30,374 nucleotides of DNA from Pigoraptor vietnamica (lineage: Eukaryota > Opisthokonta > Filasterea): the NCBI GenBank assembly GCA_943704525.1, contig CALSCQ010000823.1:1-30374 (forward strand), written 5' to 3'. Of the stretch, positions 12,270 to 21,152 are shown piece by piece (within the stretch, counting starts at the first letter, position 1; each line of letters opens with the position of its first letter). The position numbers and the translations under genes were made by a program. The notes below the pieces were generated by a model. It did not search any database. It was given only the letters and a program-made list of their open reading frames with translations, and was not told the origin of the DNA.

Positions 12270-14150
12270 ATGACAATGACGGACGCCGCGAACGGCGGCG
12301 CACACGCGCACTGCCACTATGGGCAGCCGCATGTCAAGACGTCGTTTCCGAAGAGCAAAATCAAGGTCCTTCTTCTCGAGAACATAAACACGCTCGCCAT
12401 CAACATCCTCAAGTCCGAGGGGTTTGTGGTGGGTGGCATCGGTGCGGATGCACTGCGGCTGGTTGTGACTCTCTGACCCGTGTGGCGGCGCAGGTGGAGG
12501 CCGTCAAGGGCGCGCTTTCCGAGGACGAGCTCAAGGAGCGCATCAAGGGCGTCCATGCCATTGGGATTCGGTGGGTGGAAGCAGTGTCACCACGTCGCAT
12601 GTCCCTGTGCTGACGTGGGCTGCGCAGGAGCAAGTCGCAGATCACGGAGGCCGTGCTGCAGCACGCCGACCGACTGCTCGCCATCGGCTGCTTCTGCATC
12701 GGCACCGACCAAGTGGATCTCGGCGCGGCGGAGCGCAAGGGGGTGGGTGCATCGTATTGCGCCGTGCCGCACACGACCGTGCCGCTGACAGGGCCATGCT
12801 GCGCAGATTCCCGTGTTCAATTCTCCATTCATGAACAGCCGAAGCGTCGGTGAGTGCGGCTGTCGTTGTGCTTTTGTGTCTGTGTCTGGCATTAGAGTGG
12901 AGTCGATGAACACGCCTGTAATTTAAGCTGATCTGACGTGTGTCTGACATTGCATTTTCATCGCAGCCGAGCTCATGATTGCGGAAATCATCATGCTGTC
13001 ACGGCAACTGGGCGACCGCAACAAGGAGATGCACAGGGGCGAGTGGAACAAGGTATGCGCGAGTGCGACACGTGCGGCTGGCTGGTGCGAGAAGGTAATT
13101 TGCCCCCCCCCCCCCAAAAGGTGTCTGCAAACTGCCACGAGGTGCGCGGCAAGACGCTGGGCATTGTCGGCTACGGGCACATTGGCTCGCAGCTGTCGGT
13201 GCTCGCGGAGTCCCTCGGCATGAAGGTGCTCTTCTTCGACATTGTCAATGTCATGCCCCTCGGCAACAGCCGCCCCGTCGCCTCCCTCAACGAGCTCCTC
13301 GCATCCGCCGACTTTGTCTCGCTGCACGTGCCGGACACGCCCGAGACGGTCGGGATGATTGGGGCGGCGCAGATTGCGCAGATGCGCCCTGGCACGTACC
13401 TCATCAACGCGAGCCGCGGGAAGGTGGTCGACATCGAGGCACTCCGCGCGGCGCTCATGTCGGGGCACCTCGCCGGCGCGGCGGTGGACGTGTATCCCAC
13501 GGAGCCCCGCAACAACTGCAAGGACTGGGCGTCGCCGCTGGTCGGCTGCCCGAACACGATCCTCACGCCCCACATTGGTACGTTGTTTTGGGGGCGTTTG
13601 TGTGCTGCGCTGGGCTGCATGCTCACGTCGCGCACACTGCAGGCGGGTCGACGGAAGAGGCGCAAGAGAAGATTGGCGAGGAAGTGGCGCAGAAGCTTGT
13701 CAAGCTGATCAACATTGGCAGCACGCACGGCGCCGTCAATTTCCCCAACGTCGAGATTCCCTACGTGAAGGACTCGCACCGCATCCTCAACACGCACAAG
13801 AACGTGCCCGGTGTGCTGAAGGTGGGCGCACGCACATGCCATGCATCAACGCATACGCAGTCCTTCAGCACACGCACACGCCATGCACGCACACGCCATG
13901 CATCAACGCCTACGCAGTCCTTCCGCACACGCACATGCCATGCATCAACGCATACGCAACATCGCTCACCGATTGCGACCCGCAGCAAATCAACGGCATC
14001 CTGGGCGACTTCAACATTGTGCGGCAGTGGCTCGACACGACGCAGAACATTGGTTACCTCGTGATTGACGTTGAGCGAAATGCCTCGCGGGACATCAAGG
14101 AGTCGATATCCCGTCTGGACACGAGCATACGCACGCGCATTCTCTACTAG
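12270..14150 (+). CDS. serA: D-3-phosphoglycerate dehydrogenase, SerA type with ACT domain
   Basis: First enzyme of phosphorylated serine synthesis: 3-phosphoglycerate + NAD+ to 3-phosphohydroxypyruvate. Eight exons: 12270-12428, 12494-12570, 12628-12742, 12807-12849, 12967-13052, 13121-13577, 13643-13821, 13986-14150 (426 residues; E. coli SerA has 410). The substrate-binding half shows IGIRSKSQITEAVL, LLAIGCFCIGTDQVDL and NSPFMNSRSVAELM. The Rossmann fold has GYGHIGSQLSVLAESLGMKV. Catalytic Arg is in INASRGKVVD, Glu in PTEP and His in LTPHIGGSTEEAQ. The C-terminal ACT domain (GVLKQINGIL, GYLVIDVE, IRTRILY) suggests serine feedback control as in E. coli. It resembles the short bacterial/fungal class rather than the long animal PHGDH. 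Intron 5 ends in C13 plus AAAAG; intron 7 holds a minisatellite. A second ATG lies two codons downstream. Confidence 0.96.
13828..13965 (+). repeat. Intronic minisatellite in serA intron 7
   Basis: A unit of roughly 40-50 nt built from CGCACATGCCATGCATCAACG followed by CATACGCAGTCCTTC is present about three times with small differences and one partial insertion. It makes up most of the intron (13822-13985) and stops before the branch and acceptor region. Confidence 0.8.
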
Positions 14151-14264
14151 GCAACGTGGCCTGCTAATACAGGTGACACCGAGGATTACATTATATATGC
14201 GCGCGTGTATTGAGCGTCGCGGCGGCGAGTCACTTCAGACTGCCGCACCCTCGCACCCAATCGC

Positions 14265-15040
14265 TCATCGCTGGCGGACATTGCCGTCGACCATCATGCG
14301 GCCCTCGGCGCGCCCAATCGCCTCCTGCATCTGGCTGTTCATGGCCACGAGGTGGCGGATGTACTGCGCGGCCTTGCGCAGCGTCTCTCCCTTGCTGTTG
14401 TAGATGCTCTTCTCGCCAAACGACTCCGGAACAAGACCTGCGGACGAGGCCGTTCGAAGTTGTTAACGCGCGGCCCATATTTTTCTCCTTCAACGACATA
14501 CGCAAAGAAGGGATCATACTCACCACCAAGTTCAATAATACGCTCGTTGATGTTGTCGCGGCGGCGGCGCTCGACGGCGTTGTGGCTGTCGCGGCGGCGC
14601 TGTCGGCGCGGCCCCGTTGTCATGGGGAACGGCTTGACATCAGTCGATTCCGGGGCACCGGGCCACGCGCCGTTCGACGGCAGGGAACCGGGGACGACGA
14701 ACGAGTCCACGGCCATGGGCTCCCATCCGCTGAAGGTCGCTGGCAGGGACCGCGAGATGTGCAAGTCCGACATGTCGGCCTCGGGCGAGTCGGGGTCCGA
14801 GCTGCTTGGCGAGTGGGGCGCCTCCTGCGCAAAGGCGGCAAGGATGCCGTCGAAGAGCTGGCTGTCGTCGGCGCTGTCGAGGGTGAGCAGGTCGTCGAGG
14901 GGCTCGGTCTTGAAGACGACGCCGCCGTCGTGCTGGGCGTCGACGTGGGGCACCGGCACGGACGGGACGAGGGGCTTGATCGGCCGCCGCGAGCCGACCG
15001 AGGCGCTGCGGCACCGGGCGGGGCGGGCGCAGTTGACCAT
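14265..15040 (-). CDS. bHLH transcription factor, group B (MITF/USF-like)
   Basis: Two exons, 14524-15040 and 14265-14437, give 229 residues. The bHLH domain spans the intron: the basic region and helix 1 are SHNAVERRRRDNINERIIEL, the loop contains GLVPESFGEKSIYNSKGETL, and helix 2 is RKAAQYIRHLVAMNSQMQ. The basic region keeps His5, Glu9 and Arg13, the triad that predicts CACGTG binding (group B: MITF/TFE, USF, MYC/MAX, Cbf1). Helix 1 looks most like MITF/TFE, the loop length is nearer USF. The leucine zipper is short at best. The N-terminus has acidic, hydrophobic patches (EPLDDLLTL, DDSQLFDGILAAF) typical of activation domains, plus SP sites. The start at 15040 has a good context (AAAATGG); upstream exons cannot be ruled out. 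CACGTG boxes occur in its own upstream region and in several neighbouring promoters. Confidence 0.85.
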
Positions 15041-15600
15041 TTTGTTGACGCGAGTCTGCAGGGTGGCACGGCCTTTCGACTGTGAGTTAACAAGCGGTGC
15101 CACTTGGCCCTTGCCGGATGTCCTCAGGCTGTGGTGCCCAGCACAGTCTTGCGGTATTTGCACTGCCACCACGAGACGCGCTTGCACGAGATCGCCACGC
15201 GGTCGTGCTTCGATGACTTCTGCGTGCGTCTCCGTGGGTTCCGCAGGGGATGGGCAGAGTGGCTTCTGGAACGGCCCCCGCGGACAAGTGGCTGCGCAGT
15301 GTGACTCAGCCTTCTCGCCATGTGCGCGCTACTCAAAATAGCCCACCGGCCCCTTTAATTTGAGAAAACCGCAAATTTTTGCAAGAAACGGCGGATGCTC
15401 AGTCTGCAATTAGCTACGTCATTAAGTGGCTGTGAACGGCTGTGCGCCAATTAGAGGCGACCGCAATTGAGAATGGGCCAATCAGAAGCGACAGATGTTG
15501 GGCTGCGCTCGCGCTGCACGCTGATTGGGCCTTCCCGTTGCCCCATACCCGACGGAAGGCACGTGACTGGTGACATGTCACAGGTAACATTGCTCAAAGC
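15041..15600 (-). promoter_or_regulatory. Upstream region of the bHLH gene
   Basis: Three CCAAT-type boxes, GCCAATTAG (15447-15455), CCAATCAGA (15478-15486) and inverted GATTGG (15523-15528), lie near an E-box CACGTG (15560-15565) in the context GGCACGTGAC. From 15124 to 15321 the minus strand has an open basic peptide starting ATG GCG AGA that includes SCKRVSWWQCKYRK. The plus strand is open as well, so I cannot tell whether this is an upstream exon, another small gene or chance. Confidence 0.4.
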
Positions 15601-16685
15601 GAAGTGGTGTGTGTGTCAACACAACAAACGTACATTGCACGTAGCACTTCACTGAATTCAGTATTCTGCTCTCATATGGGCCACCTTTTTTCTTACAGTT
15701 TTCATCTCCCCCCACAAATATGTGCGGGGCAATGGGAATGGAGCCGGAACTGTTGTGTCGGATTACAAACGGGGGCGCGTTGAGACTGATTGTGAGGCAG
15801 CCGATCAAGAGACGCCATCATGCGCTGCGACATTTCGTTGACGACGTTGGTCACAATCTCTATGTGGCCGCTGACCCGTCAAAATAAAAATATGATCTCG
15901 CGCGCTATGCAAAATTCGATGTGGCATCAGTCGAAGACGAGCCTCATTCTACGTCAGAAATTAGGGACGCGAGTCAGCGTGCATGCCGGCGCGCTAGAGA
16001 GTCAGCATATACATGCTCGAGAGTCAGCATATGCGACTGCATTAAGAGCGATCGAATGTGGAACGTACCCTTTCGTTTTGTGTGGCTCTGATGCGATTCC
16101 ACATCAGAACTTGCATTGATGCGGTAACCCAGCACGGTCGAACGGCATCGCCACTACCCTCCATTCCGGGCACGCGAGTCCTGGATGCCCTGCTCGCTTG
16201 CCGCACTTTGCCAGGCGGCGCTCGACGGCTTCAGCTGTCATCGTCAGATGTCGAAGGCTAATGCTGACGACGACTGCTGCCCCACAAAATCCACATAATT
16301 CGTGACCCCCCTTTTCCTCGGCAATGCGTCCCTATTTCGTCAAACGAGGACGCACAACCAAGCTGAGATTTTGCATAAACGATGCTGAAATGACTTCGAA
16401 TCGTACGTTTTAAGGCTTTGGTCGGTCAAATTGCTCCATGGTGGTGGTCACCAGCGCAAGAAAGTCAAGGAATGAGCCCACAGACACACGCAGAAGACGC
16501 TCCTCAGAGGCTGCGAAGTGACTGCAATAGAAAAAATGGACCCTAAGCACAGCACTACACCGTCGAGACGAAGATATTACCACTGGGCATCAACGGAAAA
16601 TCTCCCCAAAACGTTCGGACATTACCCACGCTATTAGTCGGTTGTCATTCACAGAAAGAGCTTTCGAAACGCCTCCTCTCCGCGG
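15601..16685. other. Gene-poor, lower-GC stretch with unassigned coding-like remnant
   Basis: About 1.1 kb with visibly lower GC than its neighbours and no complete gene that I recognise. Between about 15720 and 16120 the plus strand reads in protein-like fashion (for example LRHFVDDVGHNLYVAADPSK and ARYAKFDVASVEDEPH), but matches no family I know and is not a clean gene. It may be a decayed gene of unknown origin or chance. GAGAGTCAGCATAT occurs twice with 22-nt spacing (15997-16010, 16019-16032). Nothing further could be assigned in 16261-16685. Confidence 0.35.
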
Positions 16686-16732
16686 CTCGCGGTCGACCGC
16701 GAGGGATCGACACGCTATGTTCGCATAGTGTG
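16686..16732. other. Palindrome and adjacent TTCG-loop hairpin
   Basis: The perfect 18-bp palindrome CTCGCGGTCGACCGCGAG (16686-16703) is followed eight bases later by a 9-bp stem, CACGCTATG / CATAGTGTG (16711-16732), closed by a TTCG loop with one G-T wobble. Two strong inverted repeats so close together suggest a structured RNA or DNA element. They lie about 550 nt upstream of the CNBD2 start. Confidence 0.5.
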
Positions 16733-16809
16733 CGCTTGGAAATGGCACCTCAATGTGGCTGCATCATCAACCAAGAAGACAGCTGGCATCAGACCAATTA
16801 CCCGCAATG

Positions 16810-16939
16810 CCCAATTACCCACAACTCCCCAAGCGCCCAATTACCCACAACTCCCCAAGCGCCCAATTACCCACAACTCCCCAAGCGCCCAATTACCCAC
16901 AACTCCCCAAGCGCCCAATTACCCACAATTCGCAGGCGC
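16810..16939 (+). repeat. 26-bp minisatellite, each unit with a CCAAT box
   Basis: Four near-identical 26-nt units (starts at 16810, 16836, 16862, 16888) plus a decayed fifth copy from 16914 and a partial one just before 16810. Each unit opens with CCCAATTACCCACAAC and so contains CCAAT. As 26 is not a multiple of three, all three forward frames are open and give the same type of Pro/Asn/Thr repeat. That explains the open frames here without any gene. Confidence 0.93.
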
Positions 16940-17284
16940 TTGCAGAAGCGGCCATGGCCTCGTCCCCTTCAAGTTTCGATGTTGCCGCCGCGTTTTCAAT
17001 CGACAGAGGAGTCAGGTAACCCGTACAATTCTTCCGAGATTTCGGCAATAATGTGTTGCTAGGGTCAAGGTGAGCACTTCTTCACTTATTGCCGGAAAAT
17101 CTACGCCAAGGACGACAGCGGCTCCGTTTTTGTGTCTTCACGCACATTCACCCCGTTCGACAAGCATAGGCGCTCGCGCATGCACTAGCCTGCGGGAAAT
17201 GCCCTCACGCGGGGTGCATTCCTGACTTGCCCTGGACCCACTGCACGCCCCAAACGACGAGCCGTGTCTGCGCTTGGACCCACC
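16940..17284 (+). promoter_or_regulatory. Presumed proximal promoter and leader of CNBD2-like gene
   Basis: 345 nt between the minisatellite and the start codon. No CACGTG or canonical TATA box is seen. GGAAAATCTACGC and GACTTGCCCTGGACCC lie upstream of the start, without any recognised role. The region is assigned by position only. Confidence 0.3.
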
Positions 17285-17778
17285 ATGGCGGGCTCGGCGG
17301 GCTCCGGCAAGCGCAAAGTGTCGCTCCCGCCGCTCGCCGTGTCGCCGGAGCCTGATGATGAGCCCATTTCGCAGGCCATTCCGCGGCGGCTGTCGCGCAT
17401 CAACCGGCGGCGCCAGTCGTACATTGACTTGGCCGAGAAGGCGGCAGACCTCCTGCAGTACCCGCCGCCTACACGCGGCTCCCTCGGCGGCCCCGATTCC
17501 CTCTCGCGCACGCTGTCGCTGAGCCTCATTCCGAACGACGCCGACTGGGAGACGGACTCTGACGAAGACACGTCGCCGAAAGCCCCGCCCATGCGCATCC
17601 ACAACATCAGCCTGCAGAACCTGCGCGGGAGGGAACGCGGGGGACCACCGCCGCGGCGACGACCCCTCCTGGAGAAATTCATCAGCGCCGTGGAGCATGT
17701 GCTGGCGAATCTGCGGCTCATCAAGAGCCTTCCGGAAAACCGCTTCGACACGGAGCCAGACTCGGTGCGCTTATGCAC

Positions 17779-17811
<33 letters not shown>

Positions 17812-20013
17812 TACACACACACACACACACAACAAACGCATACAAACTGACGTGCGCGCCTCGCAGCTGCTGGAGATTTTCCGCCGTGCAGTTAAGCACG
17901 TCATCATCCTCAACAAGGCGGGCATGAAGGTCAAGAAGGTCTTGCAAAACGGCCGCGAACGTGTCACCCGGGACAGCGAGGGCCTCGCGGAAGACACGCG
18001 CACCGACGCGATCGTGTTCAACCTCAATGCCTTCATGGCACAGGTGCGTCCCCGGTGCTTCCTGCGGCGTGGCACGGTGGCGATTGTCTCACATGCTGTT
18101 CCCGCAGTTTCAACTGGAGGTGTCGCCCGAAGCGAAGCGCGTGATGATGCGCATGCCGAGCGAGCGCACGGAGCGCGACCTCCGCAAGCTGCACAAGCTC
18201 GTGTCGGGGCTCAAGTGCTTTGAAAAGTACTCCAAGTCGGTGCGGCACGAGCTCTGCCGCGTCATCCGCTACGAGAGGTATGTCGCCCACACGCGCCCGT
18301 GCGTGCGTGCGTGCGTGGGAGCCACCCCTCACACACCCTCGTCAATCCGCGATTGCAGGCACGAGACTGGGCGCATTGTGATACGGCAGGGGGACGCCGG
18401 GCGGTCGTTCTACTTCATTCTCAGCGGCAGCGTGCGCGTCAACGTGAAGGAAACGGATCCGCTGACGGGGCGCTCGTTCACGAAGCAGGTCGACGAGCTG
18501 CACAAGGGCGACTCGTTTGGGGTGTGTGCGCGTGTACGCTTCTCTGCGTGCTATCTGGATTCTGTGTGTGAGTGCTGCCTCTGAGTGTCCTGCGTGCTCT
18601 GTGCTGCTGTCGCTGATGCTTGCCATCCCCATCGCACGCGTGACCCGCAGGAGCTTGCTTTGCTCAAGAACATCACGCGGCAGGCGACCATCATCTGCAA
18701 GGAGCCGACGGAGTTCCTGTCGCTGGACAAGGAGGACTTCCAGGGCATCCTCACCGAGTCGCACAGCCAGGAACTCGAGGAGAAGATCGCCTTTCTCAGG
18801 TGCGACAGTGGGTCCCATCCCCACAAAACCGTTGGCGCAAAATCACATGCCAGCTGTTGTTGTTATGTGCGGAGTGCATTCCCATCTCCTGCTGTGCCCC
18901 GTGCCTGAGCGCGAAATCCCATACAAAATGTTGTTGTGCAAGTGCATTCCCTTCTTGCCATGCGCTGTGCCCCTGAGATGGAGCATGCGATGCGACTGAC
19001 GCGCGCTCTCCGCAGGTCGACCGAGCTCATGTCGTCATGGCCTGAGGAGCTGGTGCGCACCGTGTGTGAGACGAGCCAGGTGAAGGATTTCAAGGCGAAA
19101 TCAGTGCTGCTCCGCACGCATCTCCCCTCGGACTGGCTGTACCTCGTCCGCCGGGGACGCTGCGAGGCCATGAAGGCCGTCGAGACGCGCCGCGGTCACG
19201 TGCCACTGCCGCCCGTCGCGCCGCGGGCGGAAGCGCCCGTGGGCCCGTTTATGTCGCCGGAATCCATGCGCCGCTTTCCGCAGTCGCCCGAGAAGACGCC
19301 CGCGACGCCGTTCAAGGGTCCCGTGAGCCCGACGAAGGCGCCCCTCAGCCCGCTGAAGGCGCCAACGAGCCCGCTCAAGGTCCCCCAGGGGCCGTTGTCG
19401 CCGGAGAAGCAGCGCAAGACAAAGAGTGGCGACGAACTGTCGGGTGACGAGCTGCTGCCGTCGTCGAAAGTGCCGCAGCACGGGCAAACGGTGCGGTGTC
19501 CGCGGCGGAAAACGGTCAAGGTCTTTCTTCGCGTCAAGACGTTCTCGGCGGGCGATTTTTTCGTGAGTGGCGAAATGCGAGATGGGATGTTGGCTCTGTG
19601 CCATGAGAAATGTCATGGTGACTGACTGACGCTTGGCCGCCGTTGCGCAGAGCGACAACACGGTCGTCAACTTTGGCCGCGATGTGAGCATTGTGAGCTC
19701 TGAGCGCATCGAGTGCATTCTCATTTCGAAGGTCGCTTTCTACCGGCGCGCCATGCAAAAGTCGCTCGAGGTGCGCTGTTTCCCTCGCTCGATCGCACGG
19801 TTGTCGCTCGTGCGTGTGTGTGTTGCAAGAGGCGACTGCGTGCTCACTAGCTGTTCCCCTTTGGCCTCGTAGATTATCAAGCGCCATTCCCTCGAGGTGC
19901 CGTCGGACGAGGACATTCTGCGCTCGTACTGCCAGCAGCGCGACTGGGCCCTCTACAAGCGGCAGGTCATCTCGAGCGTCCTTGCTCGGGCCTCGCAGCA
20001 CCAGTTCCGATGA
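17285..20013 (+). CDS. CNBD2: CNBD2-like cyclic-nucleotide-binding protein
   Basis: Eight exons: 17285-17764, 17867-18043, 18108-18277, 18359-18521, 18651-18799, 19016-19562, 19651-19770, 19873-20013 (648 residues). The start context CACCATGGCG is ideal. A basic, Ser/Pro-rich N-terminus is followed by the family block FRRAVKHVIILNKAG, then FNLNAFMAQ and LVSGLKCFEKYSKSVRHELC. Cyclic-nucleotide domain 1 (about 245-390) shows RIVIRQGDAGRSFYFILSGS and an intact phosphate-binding cassette, FGELALLKNITRQATI, with the Glu and Arg that hold ribose and phosphate. Domain 2 (about 400-600) has no such cassette and is split by a Pro-rich insertion with at least five (S/T)PxK units. CNBD2 is a cAMP-binding sperm protein in mammals. 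With a guanylate cyclase nearby, cGMP is an alternative ligand, but the pocket does not decide. Intron 1 holds a CA repeat. Confidence 0.87.
17776..17831. repeat. (CA)n microsatellite in CNBD2 intron 1
   Basis: CGCACGCACGCA grades into ACACACAC, all within intron 17765-17866. In gene sense it is (CA)n. Confidence 0.92.
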
Positions 20014-20201
20014 TGCTACCGCCCCTGCATTCGCGTGCGGCCGCGTGCGCCACAATCGCCTTGCGTTGTCTCGCTTTTATATAGCACTGCCTGTCACAGC
20101 AAAGCCCCGCTTGAATTTGGCCGTCCTCTTGTTGTCTGCGCTTTTATGGCACTGAGTGTCACAGCAAACCCCCTTTTGTATTTGGCCGTCCTTGTCCCTT
20201 C
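20014..20201. repeat. 67-bp direct duplication between convergent genes
   Basis: Two imperfect tandem copies, 20072-20138 and 20139-20200. Both begin CGCTTTTAT, share GTCACAGCAAA and end with ATTTGGCCGTCCT. They fill the 3' spacer between CNBD2 and the thioredoxin gene, so both 3' UTRs may contain the sequence. The copies differ by several substitutions and short indels, so the duplication is not recent. Confidence 0.85.
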
Positions 20202-21099
20202 TTACTCCTCGCGCTGCACGCTGGCGGCGCGCTCCGACTCGACCTCGATGACGCGCGACACGAGGGCGTCGCGTTCGATGATCCCCGCCGACTCGACATT
20301 GCTCTCCTGGAGGAGGCGCTTGAGGTCCTTGATGGCCATCTGCGACAGCTCCTCCCGCGTGTGCAGCTTGAGGGGCGCCGCGCGCGCCTGCTTCTCGCTC
20401 TGCAGCTGCTGCGCGTGGTGCATCGACGCAATCTGCGCGGCGCACGAGTCACTTTGTGGAAAACAACTACAACCAGGCAACATAGACAATGCTTCGTTCA
20501 TGAGCATCACAGCAGCGCGCCCGTCGCACCTTGGAAAGGGTCGGCTCGAACGTTGGGTCCATCGGGTGTCCGGACCAGCGCACAACGCCCTCGGCGTCGA
20601 TGATGAAGGCGTGCGGAATGCCCCGCGCGCCGGCACGCTGCATCAGCGCCGCGTACGCCTGCAGCTGCGCGTCAACGGCCACCGTGTACTCCATCTTGTT
20701 CGCCATGAGGCGCACGAAACGCTCTGCCGCCTGCGAGACACGACAAACGCCGATTGGCAGGTGAGCAGATCGCACAATTGACAGGGCACGGCTCAGCCGC
20801 TCCGCACCGTCCTGTCCTCGTTTGTGATGCCAACAAACGTGACGCCCTTCGTGCGGTACTTGTGCTGCAGCCCGGAGAGGTGCGGTATGGACGAGCGGCA
20901 CGGCGGGCACCTGCATGAGCACCGACAGGCGCGTCAGCAAAGCACGATTGCAGAGAGTCACGCAAGCAGCGGGATGCATAGCCCACCAAGTCGCCCAAAA
21001 TTCAGCCACGACGATCTTGCCAGGGCACGGAATATCAATGGGGTCGCCGCGGACGAAGTCGAGGCCCTTGATGGCCGCGCAGTGGGAACCGACAGCCAT
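20202..21099 (-). CDS. TlpA/ResA-like thioredoxin fused to SAP-like module
   Basis: Exons from the start: 20987-21099, 20808-20910, 20530-20730, 20202-20432 (215 residues). The thioredoxin fold (about 1-140) has VVAEFWATWCPPCRSSIPHL; the CPPC redox pair is split by intron 1 just before the first Cys. VTFVGITNED and cis-Pro in RGIPHAFIIDAEGVVRWSGH fit the TlpA/ResA/AhpC-TSA superfamily of thiol-disulfide oxidoreductases. Exon 4 adds a charged helix and a SAP/ARMET-type helix-extended-helix (LSQMAIKDLKRLLQESN, then DALVSRVIEVE), similar to that in RNF34/CARP and MANF proteins. No signal peptide is visible, so a cytosolic or nuclear place is likely. The partner is unknown. The exon 2 donor, GTGCGG, is weaker than most. 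Confidence 0.82.
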
Positions 21100-21116
21100 G
21101 ATGAACGTGTATCGTC

Positions 21117-21152
<36 letters not shown>

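Noticed and set aside
15104-15304. Overlapping open frames on both strands upstream of the bHLH gene
   Set aside because: Both strands look equally open, with no family match; kept only as an unresolved note, not as a gene.
16810-16939. CRISPR-like array
   Set aside because: Units abut with no unique spacers, and the setting is a spliced eukaryotic genome.
16728-17062. Three overlapping plus-strand frames with Pro/Asn/Thr repeats
   Set aside because: They follow from the 26-bp minisatellite, whose period is not a multiple of three; no family match and no start context.
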